This document shows, in pieces, positions 1 to 8,281 of a stretch of DNA of 64,000 nt. The first letter of the stretch is position 1. Every line of letters begins with the position of its first letter. This DNA comes from JBBDMC01 sp963775235. Its GTDB lineage: Bacteria; Pseudomonadota; Alphaproteobacteria; Rhizobiales; Kaistiaceae. The notes beneath the pieces were generated by a model. That model was given only the letters and a program-made list of their open reading frames with translations, made no database searches and had not been told where the DNA came from. A program made the translations under genes and the position numbers. The DNA is taken from NCBI GenBank assembly GCA_963775235.1, contig CAVZHY010000002.1:248001-312000 (forward strand), read 5' to 3'.

Positions 1-1
1 C

Positions 2-70
2 GACCTCAAGGCCGACCTCGTCAAGATCAAGGCCGGCATCATCGACGGCTCTATCAAGGTCGGCATGTAA
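2..70 (+). CDS. C-terminal end of a BMP-family ABC transporter substrate-binding protein (partial)
   Basis: Only the last 22 residues are inside the window. The frame runs from the left edge to a TAA and ends IKAGIIDGSIKVGM, the type of tail found on BmpA/Med-family periplasmic binding lipoproteins (a helix, then a short G-x-I-x-V strand). The assignment rests mainly on context: the next three genes are the ATPase and two permeases of exactly the transporter type that uses a BMP-family binding protein. Ligand unknown; nucleosides are the usual cargo of the family. The N-terminal part lies outside the window. Confidence 0.7.
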   Translation, partial: DLKADLVKIKAGIIDGSIKVGM

Positions 71-94
71 GTCTAGGCAACCGCAACCACCGTT

Positions 95-129
95 GCCCGC
101 CGCATTGGGTTGAGAACGATGCGGCGGGC
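95..129. other. Intercistronic inverted repeat (hairpin) after the binding-protein gene
   Basis: Perfect 11-bp arms GCCCGCCGCAT (95-105) and ATGCGGCGGGC (119-129) with a 13-nt loop lie 25 bp after the binding-protein stop and 65 bp before the ATPase start. No T-run follows, so a full terminator is not supported. Hairpins at this point in ABC operons typically stabilise the upstream message or partly terminate it, which keeps binding protein in excess over membrane parts. That role is inferred from position. Confidence 0.6.
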
Positions 130-193
130 TGCGTCCGGCGAGTGGCGGCCATGGGGCAGGCGCGAAGCCGCAGGGATGCAGGGGCGCTGACTC

Positions 194-1699
194 TTGGACA
201 TCGAGTTACGCGGCATCACCAAACGGTTCGGCGATCTCGTCGCCAACGACGCCATCGACCTGCAAATCCGGACCGGTGAGGTGCTCGGGCTCCTCGGCGA
301 GAACGGTGCCGGCAAGACAACGCTGATGAACATCCTGTCGGGCCTCTACCGGCCCGACGCCGGCGAAATCATCATCGACGGAAAGCCCACGCGGTTCGCC
401 GGCGCCGGTGACGCCATCCGCGCCGGCATCGGCATGGTGCATCAGCACTTCATGCTGGTGCCGGTGTTTACGGTGGCGGAAAATGTCGTCCTCGGCGTCG
501 AGCCGACCGGCCGGTTCGATCACCTCGACCTCAGGACCGCCCGGCAGCAGGTGCGCGCCATCAGCGCCGAGCACGGCCTCGACGTCGATCCCGATGCGGT
601 GATCGAGGAGGTGCCGGTCGGTACCCAGCAGCGGGTCGAGATCATCAAGGTGCTGTTCCGAGCGGCGGAGGTGCTGATCTTCGACGAGCCGACGGCGGTG
701 CTGACGCCGCAGGAGGTGACGGAGTTCTTCGGCATTGTGCGGTCGCTGCGCGAGGCGGGCAAGGCGCTGGTGTTCATCACCCACAAGCTGCATGAAGTGC
801 TTGAGGTTGCCGACCGGATCAACGTATTGCGCGGCGGCAAAGTGGTTGGCGAGCGTGACCCGAAGACGGCGACCGAGGCCGAACTCGCAGAAATGATGGT
901 CGGCAGGTCGGTCCACTTCCAGGTCGAGAAGGAGCCGGCCAAACCGGGACGCGCGCTGCTGGAGGCCCGCGATCTTTCCGCCCTCGACGAGCGCGACGAA
1001 GTCGCCGTGGACGGCGTCAGCCTGACGGTTCGGGAAGGCGAAGTCGTCGGTATTGCCGGTGTCCAGGGCAACGGCCAGACCGAGTTGGTGGAGGCGTTGA
1101 CGGGCCTCCGGCCGCTCGCGGGCGGCACGGTCTCGTTTCTCGGGCAGGACATAACCAGGGCGTTGGCACGGGAGCGCCATCGCCTCGGCATTGCCCACAT
1201 CCCCGAGGACCGATGGCGCTCCGGCATGGTCGGTGAGTTCGACATCGCCGAGAACATGGTCCTCGACAGCTATTACGACGAGCCGTACTCGTCAGGCATC
1301 ACGATGCATTGGGCCACCGTGCACAGGGTGTGCGTGCGCAACGTCGTCGATTTCGACGTCCGCACCCCGTCCATCTACGCGCTGGCGGACCACCTGTCCG
1401 GCGGCAACCAGCAGAAGCTGATCGTCGCCCGCGAACTCAGCCGCGACGTCAAGCTGGTCATCGCTTCGCAACCGACGCGCGGCATTGACGTTGGCTCCAT
1501 CGAGTACATCCACAAGAGGATCATCGAGGCCCGCGACAAGGGCGTCGGCGTACTGATCGTTTCGACCGAACTCGACGAGGTCCTTGCCCTGTCGGACCGC
1601 ATTCTGGTGATGTTTCGCGGCCGCATCGCCGGCGAATTCGAGGCGGGCAAGGTCAGCATGAGCGAGATCGGCCTGGCGATGGCAGGAGCGGCCGCGTGA
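194..1699 (+). CDS. ABC transporter ATP-binding protein, BMP/nucleoside-type (two fused ATPase domains)
   Basis: A 501-residue protein with two tandem ATPase domains, like NupA/YufO and RbsA-type sugar ATPases. Domain 1 has a standard Walker A, GENGAGKTT (about residues 35-43). Domain 2 has a degenerate P-loop, GVQGNGQTE (about 289-297), and an intact signature, LSGGNQQK (about 400-407). This asymmetry is normal for the family. The start is TTG at 194 with AGGGG about 10 nt upstream; no ATG or GTG gives the normal N-terminus. The stop overlaps the GTG of the next permease, so the genes are translationally coupled. It powers import of the ligand bound by the upstream BMP protein. Nucleoside is the default guess, but the downstream glucokinase leaves a sugar ligand possible. 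Confidence 0.9.
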   Translation: MDIELRGITKRFGDLVANDAIDLQIRTGEVLGLLGENGAGKTTLMNILSGLYRPDAGEIIIDGKPTRFAGAGDAIRAGIGMVHQHFMLVPVFTVAENVVLGVEPTGRFDHLDLRTARQQVRAISAEHGLDVDPDAVIEEVPVGTQQRVEIIKVLFRAAEVLIFDEPTAVLTPQEVTEFFGIVRSLREAGKALVFITHKLHEVLEVADRINVLRGGKVVGERDPKTATEAELAEMMVGRSVHFQVEKEPAKPGRALLEARDLSALDERDEVAVDGVSLTVREGEVVGIAGVQGNGQTELVEALTGLRPLAGGTVSFLGQDITRALARERHRLGIAHIPEDRWRSGMVGEFDIAENMVLDSYYDEPYSSGITMHWATVHRVCVRNVVDFDVRTPSIYALADHLSGGNQQKLIVARELSRDVKLVIASQPTRGIDVGSIEYIHKRIIEARDKGVGVLIVSTELDEVLALSDRILVMFRGRIAGEFEAGKVSMSEIGLAMAGAAA

Positions 1700-2832
1700 G
1701 CGACTATATGAAGCAGGAAACGGCGGCGGAGGAGGCACTCACCCGCGCGTCCGCTATCCGTTTCGACGTCGAGCAGCTCGCGATCGTGCCGCTGCTGGCG
1801 GTGGTGCTTGCCATGGTCGTCGGCGGTCTGACGATGCTCCTGACCGGCGTCAGCGTGCCGAGGATCGGTGAGGCTTACCTGGCGCTCTTCAACGGGGCGT
1901 TCGGATCGCTGTCGGCGATCTCGGAGACGCTCACGGCCGCGGCGCCGGTGACGCTGGCGGCTCTCGGCGTCGCGCTCGGCTTCCGCGCCGGCCTGTTCAA
2001 CATTGGTGCCGAAGGACAAATCATTGCGGGCGGCATGGCGGCTGTGGTTGCCGGATTCTCGTTCCCGGCGCTGCCGCTTGCCATCCATCTGCCACTGGCC
2101 CTCGTTGCCGGCATGGTCGCCGGCGCCATCTGGGGGGCCATCCCCGGCTGGCTCAAGGCGGCAACCGGCGCGCATGAGGTCATCACCACGATCATGCTGA
2201 ACCTGATCGCGGTGCAGCTCACGAACTTCCTGCTGCGCAACCCACCGATCCAGAAGACGGGACGCCACGACCCGGTGTCGCAGTCGGTGGTGGCGAATGC
2301 GCAACTGCCGAAGCTGCTCACCTGGATCGACCCGAGCCTCAGGCTGAATGCCGGCATCATCATCACGATTCTCATGGTGATCCTGGTGTACTGGCTCCTC
2401 TTCCGCACCACGCTTGGCTTCGAGTTCCGGGCGAGCGGCCTCAACCCCTCCGCGGCGCGCTACGCCGGCATGCGCTCCGGTCTGATCATCGTCGTCGTCA
2501 TGGCGATCGCCGGCGCGTTGGCGGGGCTCGCCGGCGCCAACCAGGTACTGGGGGTGCTCGGCCGGGCGACGCCGGGCTTTTCCGGCGGCGCCGGCTTCAA
2601 CGCGATCGCCGTGGCGCTGCTCGGCCGATCGCACCCGGTCGGCGTGCTCCTGGCCGGCATTCTGTTCGGGGCGCTCGACGCCGGCGGACGCCAGATGCAG
2701 GTGATGGCGGGCGTGCGGATCGACCTGATCTCGATCATCCAGTCGCTGATCATCGTCTTCGTCGCCGCGCCGCTTCTGATGCAGGCGGCGTTCCCTTGGG
2801 CGTTCCGCAAGCGCAGGCCGGCGAAGGCATGA
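1696..2832 (+). CDS. ABC transporter permease, first subunit (NupP/YufP-like)
   Basis: A 378-residue inner-membrane protein with about nine hydrophobic segments, of the RbsC/BMP permease family. The conserved stretch GFRAGLFNIGAEGQ (about residues 96-109) is the family cytoplasmic-loop signature, and HEVITTIMLNLIA follows. The start is GTG at 1696, overlapping the ATPase stop. It ends 4 bp before the second permease, as expected for a four-gene transporter operon. It forms half of the heterodimeric channel. Confidence 0.9.
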   Translation: MSDYMKQETAAEEALTRASAIRFDVEQLAIVPLLAVVLAMVVGGLTMLLTGVSVPRIGEAYLALFNGAFGSLSAISETLTAAAPVTLAALGVALGFRAGLFNIGAEGQIIAGGMAAVVAGFSFPALPLAIHLPLALVAGMVAGAIWGAIPGWLKAATGAHEVITTIMLNLIAVQLTNFLLRNPPIQKTGRHDPVSQSVVANAQLPKLLTWIDPSLRLNAGIIITILMVILVYWLLFRTTLGFEFRASGLNPSAARYAGMRSGLIIVVVMAIAGALAGLAGANQVLGVLGRATPGFSGGAGFNAIAVALLGRSHPVGVLLAGILFGALDAGGRQMQVMAGVRIDLISIIQSLIIVFVAAPLLMQAAFPWAFRKRRPAKA

Positions 2833-2836
2833 CACC

Positions 2837-4100
2837 ATGGCGATGAGCGAAGCGACGAGGCGGGCCGATCTCGACCACACCAAACGGCGTCAGACGCTGA
2901 CGATCGGCTGGCTACTGATCGCGCTTGCCGTTTTCGTGGCGGCGGCGTTCGGGATGGAATCCTCCGGCAATGCGACGTTCCGGCTGGCGCTGCCCGGCGA
3001 CCTGGTGGCGCTGCCGAACCTGGTGGTGCCGGCCGCACCCTACAACTACGCCGTAGCGGCGCTGCTGGCGTTTCTTCGGCGCGCGGCAATTCATGCGCGG
3101 CGCCGCCCGCCGCTCTAGCCTGTTCCTCGGGATAGGGTTCTTCCTGGCGGTGACGACGTTCCTGGTGTGGGCGACGGCGGGAAAGGAATTCTCGCTGACC
3201 GGGATGCTGGAGGCGACGGTCGTGCGGGCGGTTCCGATTGCGCTCGGCGGTTTGGTCGGCACGCTTTCGGAGCGCGTCGCGGTGGTCAACATCGGCATCG
3301 AGGGCATGCTTCTGTCCGGCGCTTTCACCGGCGCCATCGTCGGCTCGATCTTGGGCGGCTGGACCGGCCTGATCGCGGCGATCGCCGTTGGCGGACTGAT
3401 GGGCCTGGCGCTCGGCGCCCTGGTGATCACCTATCGGGTCGACCAGATCATCGCGGGGGTGGCGATCAATCTGTTTGCCCTCGGGCTCACCTCTTACGTC
3501 ACCAGCCAGGTGCTCACGGTCCACCGCGAGCTCAACAACGCACCGATTTTCCCGGGCGTGGATATTCCCTTCCTCAGCAGCCTGCCGATCGTCGGGCGCG
3601 TCCTCTTCCAGCAGAACATCTTCGTCTATGGCGCCGCGATCCTTATCGCCGGTGCCACCTACTACCTGTTCCACACCCGCACCGGGCTGCGGGCGCGCGC
3701 GGTCGGGGAGCATCCGGAGGCGGCCGACACGCTCGGCATCAACGTCTACCGGATGCGCTACATCAACGTGACCATCGGCGGCATGGTCGCCGGATTCGCG
3801 GGTGCATGGTTCACGCTCGGATCGGTCGGGCGCTTCGACATCAACATGACCAACGGGCGCGGATTCATCGGCCTTGCGGCGATGATCTTCGGGCGGTGGC
3901 ATCCGGTCGGGGCGCTGATGGCGGCGCTGGTGTTCGGCTTTGCCGACTCGCTTCAGCAGAAGCTGGCGATCCTGCAGACGCCGATCCCGTCGGAGTTTCT
4001 GGCGATGGCGCCATACATCGCCACCATCGTTCTGGTCGCGGGGCTGATCGGACGGGCGCGGCCGCCGGCCGCCGACGGCAAGCCCTACATCAAGGAATAG
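2837..4100 (+). pseudogene. ABC transporter permease, second subunit (NupQ/YufQ-like), one frameshift
   Basis: Residues 1-80 are read in one frame (ATG 2837; ending with the family stretch VVPAAPYNYAVAALLAFL). The rest is read in the next frame, from GARQFMRGAARRSS through NIGIEGMLL and VDQIIAGVAINLFALG to the stop at 4100. Removing one T in the run at about 3074-3076 turns F-L-R-R into F-L-G-A-R and restores a continuous protein of about 420 residues, the normal family length. Everything else is conserved, so this is probably a sequencing error or a very recent mutation. Paired with the upstream permease to form the membrane channel. Confidence 0.85.
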
Positions 4101-4118
4101 CGGAGCAGGAGCAGCGCC

Positions 4119-5141
4119 GTGGGCGACGAACAGCGTCGTGTCGATCGCCTGCCGGCGCCGCTGCTGATCGGCGACGTCGGGGGCACGTTCGCACGCTTCG
4201 CGGTGGTCGCCGAAGGCGCGGCGGCGATGACGAGACTGCCGGACGCCCGGACGGCCAATTTTGCGACCATCGACGCTGCGATCGACGCGGTCGTGGAGCA
4301 GCACGGACTGCGCCCGCGGTCCGCCGTGCTGGCGCTCGCCGGACCGATTGCCGACGACCAGGTACAGCTCACCAACTGCGACTGGGCGGTGGTGCCGAGG
4401 CGGCTGATCGACCGCTTCGGCCTCTCCGACGTGGTGCTCATCAACGATTTCGAAGCGCAGGCGCTGTCGCTGCCGGGTCTCGGCCCCGGCGACATCGATC
4501 CGATCGGCACCGGTACGGCCGAGCCGGACGGAACCCGCGTGGTCGTGGGACCGGGTACGGGGCTCGGTGCCGGCGCCCTCATCCGTGCTGGCGGCCTGTG
4601 GATTCCGCTTCCCGGCGAAGGCGGCCATGTCGATTTCGGTCCGAAAACCGAACGCGACATGGCGATCTGGCCCCACCTCGAGCGGCCCTGGGGACGGGTG
4701 GAGGCAGAGACGGTGATTTCCGGGGGAGGGCTGGTCCGCCTCTACCGGGCGATCTGCGCGTCCGGGAGGGTAGCGCCGCGGTTCGCCACGCCCGAGGCCG
4801 TCACGAAGGCGGGACTTGCCGGGGCCGACGACGAGGCAACCGAAGCGCTGGACCTGCTGGCGACGTACCTCGGCCGGCTGGCGGGTGACCTTGCGCTGAT
4901 CTTCATGGCGACCGGCGGCGTCTATCTCGGCGGTGGCATCAGCGCCAAAATTGCGCCGGTTCTGAAATCGGGCGGCTTCCGCCAGGCATTCGTCGGCAAG
5001 CCGCCCCACGATGGCCTGCTCGCCGGCATCCAGACCGCGATCATCCTCAAGGAGGATGCAGCACTTGCCGGCGTGGCGGCGTTCGCAGGCGCGCCCGAGC
5101 GCTTCGGCGTGGAACTCGAGGGGCGGCACTGGCGGAGATAG
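4119..5141 (+). CDS. glk: Glucokinase (Glk, proteobacterial type)
   Basis: A 340-residue enzyme phosphorylating glucose with ATP to glucose 6-phosphate. The N-terminal ATP phosphate-binding motif LLIGDVGGTFARF (about residues 15-27) and the sequences GPGTGLGAG and PGEGGHVDF (sugar-binding region) are those of Pfam glucokinase PF02685. The C-terminus has GGVYLGGGISAKI, also typical. The GTG start at 4119 is 18 nt after the permease stop with AGGAG upstream, so it is probably in the transporter operon. That placement suggests that a glucose-yielding substrate may enter through the transporter, but this is inference. Length is normal. Confidence 0.93.
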   Translation: MGDEQRRVDRLPAPLLIGDVGGTFARFAVVAEGAAAMTRLPDARTANFATIDAAIDAVVEQHGLRPRSAVLALAGPIADDQVQLTNCDWAVVPRRLIDRFGLSDVVLINDFEAQALSLPGLGPGDIDPIGTGTAEPDGTRVVVGPGTGLGAGALIRAGGLWIPLPGEGGHVDFGPKTERDMAIWPHLERPWGRVEAETVISGGGLVRLYRAICASGRVAPRFATPEAVTKAGLAGADDEATEALDLLATYLGRLAGDLALIFMATGGVYLGGGISAKIAPVLKSGGFRQAFVGKPPHDGLLAGIQTAIILKEDAALAGVAAFAGAPERFGVELEGRHWRR

Positions 5142-5240
5142 AGCAATTCCAGGAAAAGTGGGAACCGGTTTTCCGTCCGGAATTGCGGAGGAACGAAAGT
5201 TAGGGCGATTTCGCGACTGAGAGAAAAGCGAAATCGCTCC
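5141..5240. repeat. Intergenic two-hairpin repeat element (alphaproteobacterial palindromic type)
   Basis: The gap between convergent glk and the CoxM-like gene is almost filled by two nested palindromes. Hairpin 1: GCAATTCC (5143-5150) pairs with GGAATTGC (5179-5186), with an inner GGAAAA/TTTTCC pair. Hairpin 2: GCGATTTCGC (5205-5214) pairs perfectly with GCGAAATCGC (5228-5237). Elements of the form gagca-ttcc-aggaaaagtgggaaccggttttcc are common dispersed intergenic repeats in Rhizobiales genomes (recalled, not searched). It probably also acts as a bidirectional transcription stop between the convergent genes. Confidence 0.75.
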
Positions 5241-5254
5241 AGATGCAGGCGGTG

Positions 5255-6055
5255 CTATCCGGCCGCAGCGACCGCGCGCTTGGCCATGACCTTGACGAGG
5301 TGGGCCCGGTAGTCGGCGGACCCGTGGATGTCGGACAGCATTCCCTCCGGCGCGATGGTGACGGTATCGACCACTGCCGGGTCCCAGGACCTGGTCAATG
5401 CCTGCTCGATCGCTTCGGCACGGAAAACGCCTCCGGACCCGGCCCCGGTGACGGCAACGCGGATCGAGCCATCCGCCAGCACCGCGACAAAGGCGCCGGC
5501 CATTGCGTAGCGTGACGCGGGGTTGCGGAACTTCTGGTAGCCCGCTTTGAGAGGCACCGGAAAATCGACGCGCGTGACAATCTCGCCATCCTCCAGGGCG
5601 GTCGAGAACAGTCCGGTGAAATAGTCCTCCGCCGCGAATTGCCGCTTCGTGGTGTGGATGGTGGCGCCAAGCGCGAGCGCCGGGGCCGGATAATCGGCGG
5701 CGGGATCGTTGTTGGCGAGCGAGCCGCCGATGGTGCCGCGTTCGCGCACGGCCGCATCGCCAATCGAGCCCGCAAGCGCCGCGAGCGCCGGAATCGCCTT
5801 CTTCACGCCGTCGTCGCCGGCGACCGTGACGTGGGTGGTGGCAGCGCCGATCACGACCCGGTTGCCGGACACTTCGATGCCCTTGAGCGCGTCGATATGG
5901 GTGATGTCGATCACGTCGGACGGCGCCGCCAGACGCTGCTTCATCGTCGGGATCAGGGTCTGGCCGCCCGCCAGATAGCGGGGGTCGTCGGCGCCGGCGA
6001 ACAGCGCCGCCGCTTCCTCGATGCTGGCTGGCCGGTGGTAGCGGGTCTGGTACAT
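5255..6055 (-). CDS. coxM: CoxM/CutM-like FAD-binding subunit of a molybdenum hydroxylase
   Basis: A 266-residue protein of the xanthine dehydrogenase family medium subunit. The FAD pyrophosphate-binding motifs are AGGQTLIPTMKQR (about residues 29-41) and GTIGGSLANNDPAADYP (about 110-126), followed by the CO-dehydrogenase flavoprotein C-terminal domain. It passes electrons between the 2Fe-2S subunit and an acceptor. It follows the CoxS-like gene by 11 bp and is last of three minus-strand genes (coxG-coxS-coxM order). The molybdopterin-binding large subunit is not here, so the substrate (CO or another small molecule) cannot be told. The symbol is by family only. Confidence 0.85.
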   Translation of the reverse strand: MYQTRYHRPASIEEAAALFAGADDPRYLAGGQTLIPTMKQRLAAPSDVIDITHIDALKGIEVSGNRVVIGAATTHVTVAGDDGVKKAIPALAALAGSIGDAAVRERGTIGGSLANNDPAADYPAPALALGATIHTTKRQFAAEDYFTGLFSTALEDGEIVTRVDFPVPLKAGYQKFRNPASRYAMAGAFVAVLADGSIRVAVTGAGSGGVFRAEAIEQALTRSWDPAVVDTVTIAPEGMLSDIHGSADYRAHLVKVMAKRAVAAAG

Positions 6056-6066
6056 GGGCCGCTCGC

Positions 6067-6537
6067 CTAGCCGGCCATCGCGGCGGCGCCGGCGGCGATC
6101 GCCCTGACGATGTTCTGGTAGCCGGTGCAGCGGCAGATATTGCCTTCCAGCTCGTGCCGGATGGTCGCCTCATCAAGCTGGTGGCCGAGGCGGCGGACCA
6201 TGTCGACGGCGCTGATGATCATGCCCGGTGTGCAGAAGCCGCATTGAAGGCCATGGTGTTCGTGGAACGCCTGCTGCATCGGGTGGAGCTTTTCGCCGAT
6301 GGCGAGCCCCTCGATGGTGGTGACGCGCGTGCCGGCCGCCTGGACGGCGAGCGTCGTGCAGGACTTGATCGCAGCGCCGTCGACAAGCACCAGGCAGGCA
6401 CCGCACTGGGAGGTGTCACAGCCGACGTGCGTGCCGGTCAGGCGGAGATTTTCCCGCAGGAACTCGACAAGAAGCGTGCGGTCCTCAACCTCGGCCGAGG
6501 CGCTCTTGCCGTTGACGGTCATTTCGACGAGGGACAC
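6067..6537 (-). CDS. coxS: CoxS-like 2Fe-2S subunit of a molybdenum hydroxylase
   Basis: About 156 residues with two 2Fe-2S domains: a plant-ferredoxin-type cluster motif CDTSQCGAC with a later CTT cysteine, and the C-terminal CGFCTPG and CRCTGYQNI motifs of the xanthine dehydrogenase/CO dehydrogenase small subunit. The start chosen is GTG at 6537 because GGAAGGAG lies 9 nt upstream; an ATG at 6522 has no matching ribosome site. It lies between the CoxG-like and CoxM-like genes on one strand, so it is co-transcribed with them. It transfers electrons from the missing molybdenum subunit to the flavin subunit. Confidence 0.9.
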   Translation of the reverse strand: MSLVEMTVNGKSASAEVEDRTLLVEFLRENLRLTGTHVGCDTSQCGACLVLVDGAAIKSCTTLAVQAAGTRVTTIEGLAIGEKLHPMQQAFHEHHGLQCGFCTPGMIISAVDMVRRLGHQLDEATIRHELEGNICRCTGYQNIVRAIAAGAAAMAG

Positions 6538-6559
6538 GGGGGCGAACTCCTTCCGCTGT

Positions 6560-7189
6560 TCAACCGATCCAGCGCAGGATGAGCAGGGCGGCAACAACCA
6601 CCACGATGACCAGCAGCGCCCACATCTGCGGGCCGCCAAAGAAGTTGCGCGCGGCGGCCTCTTCGGCGCGTTCTTCAGCCTCGCGCGCCACCTCGGCGAC
6701 TTCGTGGGCGACCTCCTCGGCAGCGTGCTCGACGCGGGCAAGGGCGCCCTCGCCCGAGACCTTCTCGGCAAAGGTCGAGAAGAACTGGTCGGCCATCTGC
6801 TTGGCGGTGGCGTCGATCAGGCGGGCGCCGACCTGGGCGAGCTTGCCACCGACCTGGGCCTTGACGGTGTAGGTAAGAAGCGTCCCCTCCCCGTCGTCCG
6901 CCAGCGCTACATCGGCACCGCCCTTGGCGAAGCCTGCCGGGCCGCCCTTGCCCTCCCCGGAAATCGTGTAGCCGTTGGGCGGATTGACGTTCGACAGGAT
7001 GACGTTGCCATTGAAGGTGGCGCTGACCGGGCCGACCTTGGCCTTCACCGTGGCATTCATTTCGGTGTCGGAAGTCCGTTCCAGCGACTGGCAACCGGGG
7101 ATGCACTGCTTCAGCACCTCGGGGTCGTTGAGGGCCTGCCACACCTCCTGACGCGGCGCGGGAATCCGGTACTGGCCAGACATTTCCAT
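6560..7189 (-). CDS. coxG: CoxG/SRPBCC-family protein with C-terminal membrane anchor
   Basis: A 209-residue protein. Residues 1-150 form a CoxG-type SRPBCC fold (MSGQYRIPAPRQEVWQALND at the start, then PNGYTISGEGKGG). A charged Glu/Ala-rich linker follows, and then a single C-terminal membrane helix (WALLVIVVVVAALLI). CoxG anchors or recruits CO dehydrogenase to the membrane in Oligotropha-type systems; more generally these proteins serve quinone or electron-transfer roles around molybdenum hydroxylases. It is the first gene of the coxG-coxS-coxM set, divergent from the methyltransferase at 7331. The ATG at 7189 is followed two codons later by another possible ATG. Confidence 0.85.
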   Translation of the reverse strand: MEMSGQYRIPAPRQEVWQALNDPEVLKQCIPGCQSLERTSDTEMNATVKAKVGPVSATFNGNVILSNVNPPNGYTISGEGKGGPAGFAKGGADVALADDGEGTLLTYTVKAQVGGKLAQVGARLIDATAKQMADQFFSTFAEKVSGEGALARVEHAAEEVAHEVAEVAREAEERAEEAAARNFFGGPQMWALLVIVVVVAALLILRWIG

Positions 7190-7330
7190 GGTTGGGCTAT
7201 CCCAAGGACGTTGCTGCCGTGATACGGCCGGTTGTGATGGCCGATTGAGCCGCCTGTGGCAAGGGGGCAGTTTGCGAAGTGCTACCGTGTGCGTTGGCTT
7301 TGGTCGAGCGCGCCGTTAGAACCTCACGCC

Positions 7331-8281
7331 GTGGCAACGCAACAAACCCTTCGCGACGATCAGCGGCGCCCGCGTCCGCTCGTGCGGCAGCGCCCGGTGA
7401 TGCTCGAAACCGAGGGGTGGAGCGAATATGCGCTCATCGATTCGGGTGACGGCGAGAAACTGGAGCGTTACGGCCAATACCGCATCGTGCGGCCGGAAGC
7501 CCAGGCGCTGTGGTCGCGCCGGCGGCCGGCGGCCGAGTGGGAGGCGGCGGATGCGCACTTCGTCGGCATTGGCGACGAGGAGACGGACGGTCGCTGGCGT
7601 TACCGGCGGCCGCTCGGCGAGACCTGGCCGATCGCATACGAGGGGATTACCTTCCTCGGCCGCTTCACCAGTTTCCGCCACGTCGGGGTGTTCCCCGAAC
7701 AGGTGACCCACTGGCAGTGGATGAAGGGACAAATCGACACGGCGGGCCGTCGCCTGGGGCGACCGCTCAAGATCCTCAACCTCTTCGCCTATACCGGCAT
7801 CGCCTCGCTCATCGCGGCGCGCGCCGGGGCAGAGGTCGGCCACATCGACGCTTCGAAGAAGGCGATCGGATGGGCGCGGGAAAACCAGGCGCTCTCCCAC
7901 CTGGGCGATGCCAAGGTGCGCTGGATCTGCGATGACGCGGTGAAATTCGTCGAACGGGAGGGGCGGCGCGGCAATCGCTACGACGGCGTCATCCTCGATC
8001 CACCCAAGTTCGGGCGCGGGCCGAAGGGTGAAGTCTGGGACATCTTCACCGATCTGAAGCCGCTGATGGAGGGATGCAGGCGCCTCCTTTCGCCGGAACC
8101 GGCGTTCGTGATCCTCACCGCCTATTCGATCCGCGCCTCGTTCTATTCGATCGACGAATTGACGGCCGAGTGCCTGTCAGGGCTCGGTGGCCTGCTGGAA
8201 TCGGGTGAACTGGTGCTGCGCGAGGAAGGTGGCGGGCGGGCACTGTCAACGTCGCTCTTCAGCCGGTGGTCACCGGGATGA
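7331..8281 (+). CDS. Class I SAM-dependent rRNA methyltransferase (RlmI/RlmK family)
   Basis: Contains an N-terminal DSGDGEKLERYG region typical of RlmI-like enzymes, SAM motif I LNLFAYTGIASLIAARAGA, and the catalytic-type motif ILDPPKFGRG (D/N-PP-K/F). It probably makes a 5-methylcytosine-like or other base methylation in 23S rRNA; the target base is unknown. The start is uncertain: GTG 7331 or ATG 7400 both fit, and the frame stays open upstream to 7256. The next gene overlaps its stop (ATGA at 8278), giving translational coupling. Homologues usually begin about 10-30 residues before the LxDSGDG motif, which fits either start. Confidence 0.85.
   Translation: MATQQTLRDDQRRPRPLVRQRPVMLETEGWSEYALIDSGDGEKLERYGQYRIVRPEAQALWSRRRPAAEWEAADAHFVGIGDEETDGRWRYRRPLGETWPIAYEGITFLGRFTSFRHVGVFPEQVTHWQWMKGQIDTAGRRLGRPLKILNLFAYTGIASLIAARAGAEVGHIDASKKAIGWARENQALSHLGDAKVRWICDDAVKFVEREGRRGNRYDGVILDPPKFGRGPKGEVWDIFTDLKPLMEGCRRLLSPEPAFVILTAYSIRASFYSIDELTAECLSGLGGLLESGELVLREEGGGRALSTSLFSRWSPG

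Noticed and set aside
2460..6176. Very long minus-strand open frame (over 1200 codons) antisense to the ABC operon and glk
   Set aside because: Low-complexity Arg/Ala/Asp-rich translation with no motifs, opposite well-supported genes; expected from codon bias in GC-rich DNA. Only its last part coincides with the real CoxM/CoxS region.
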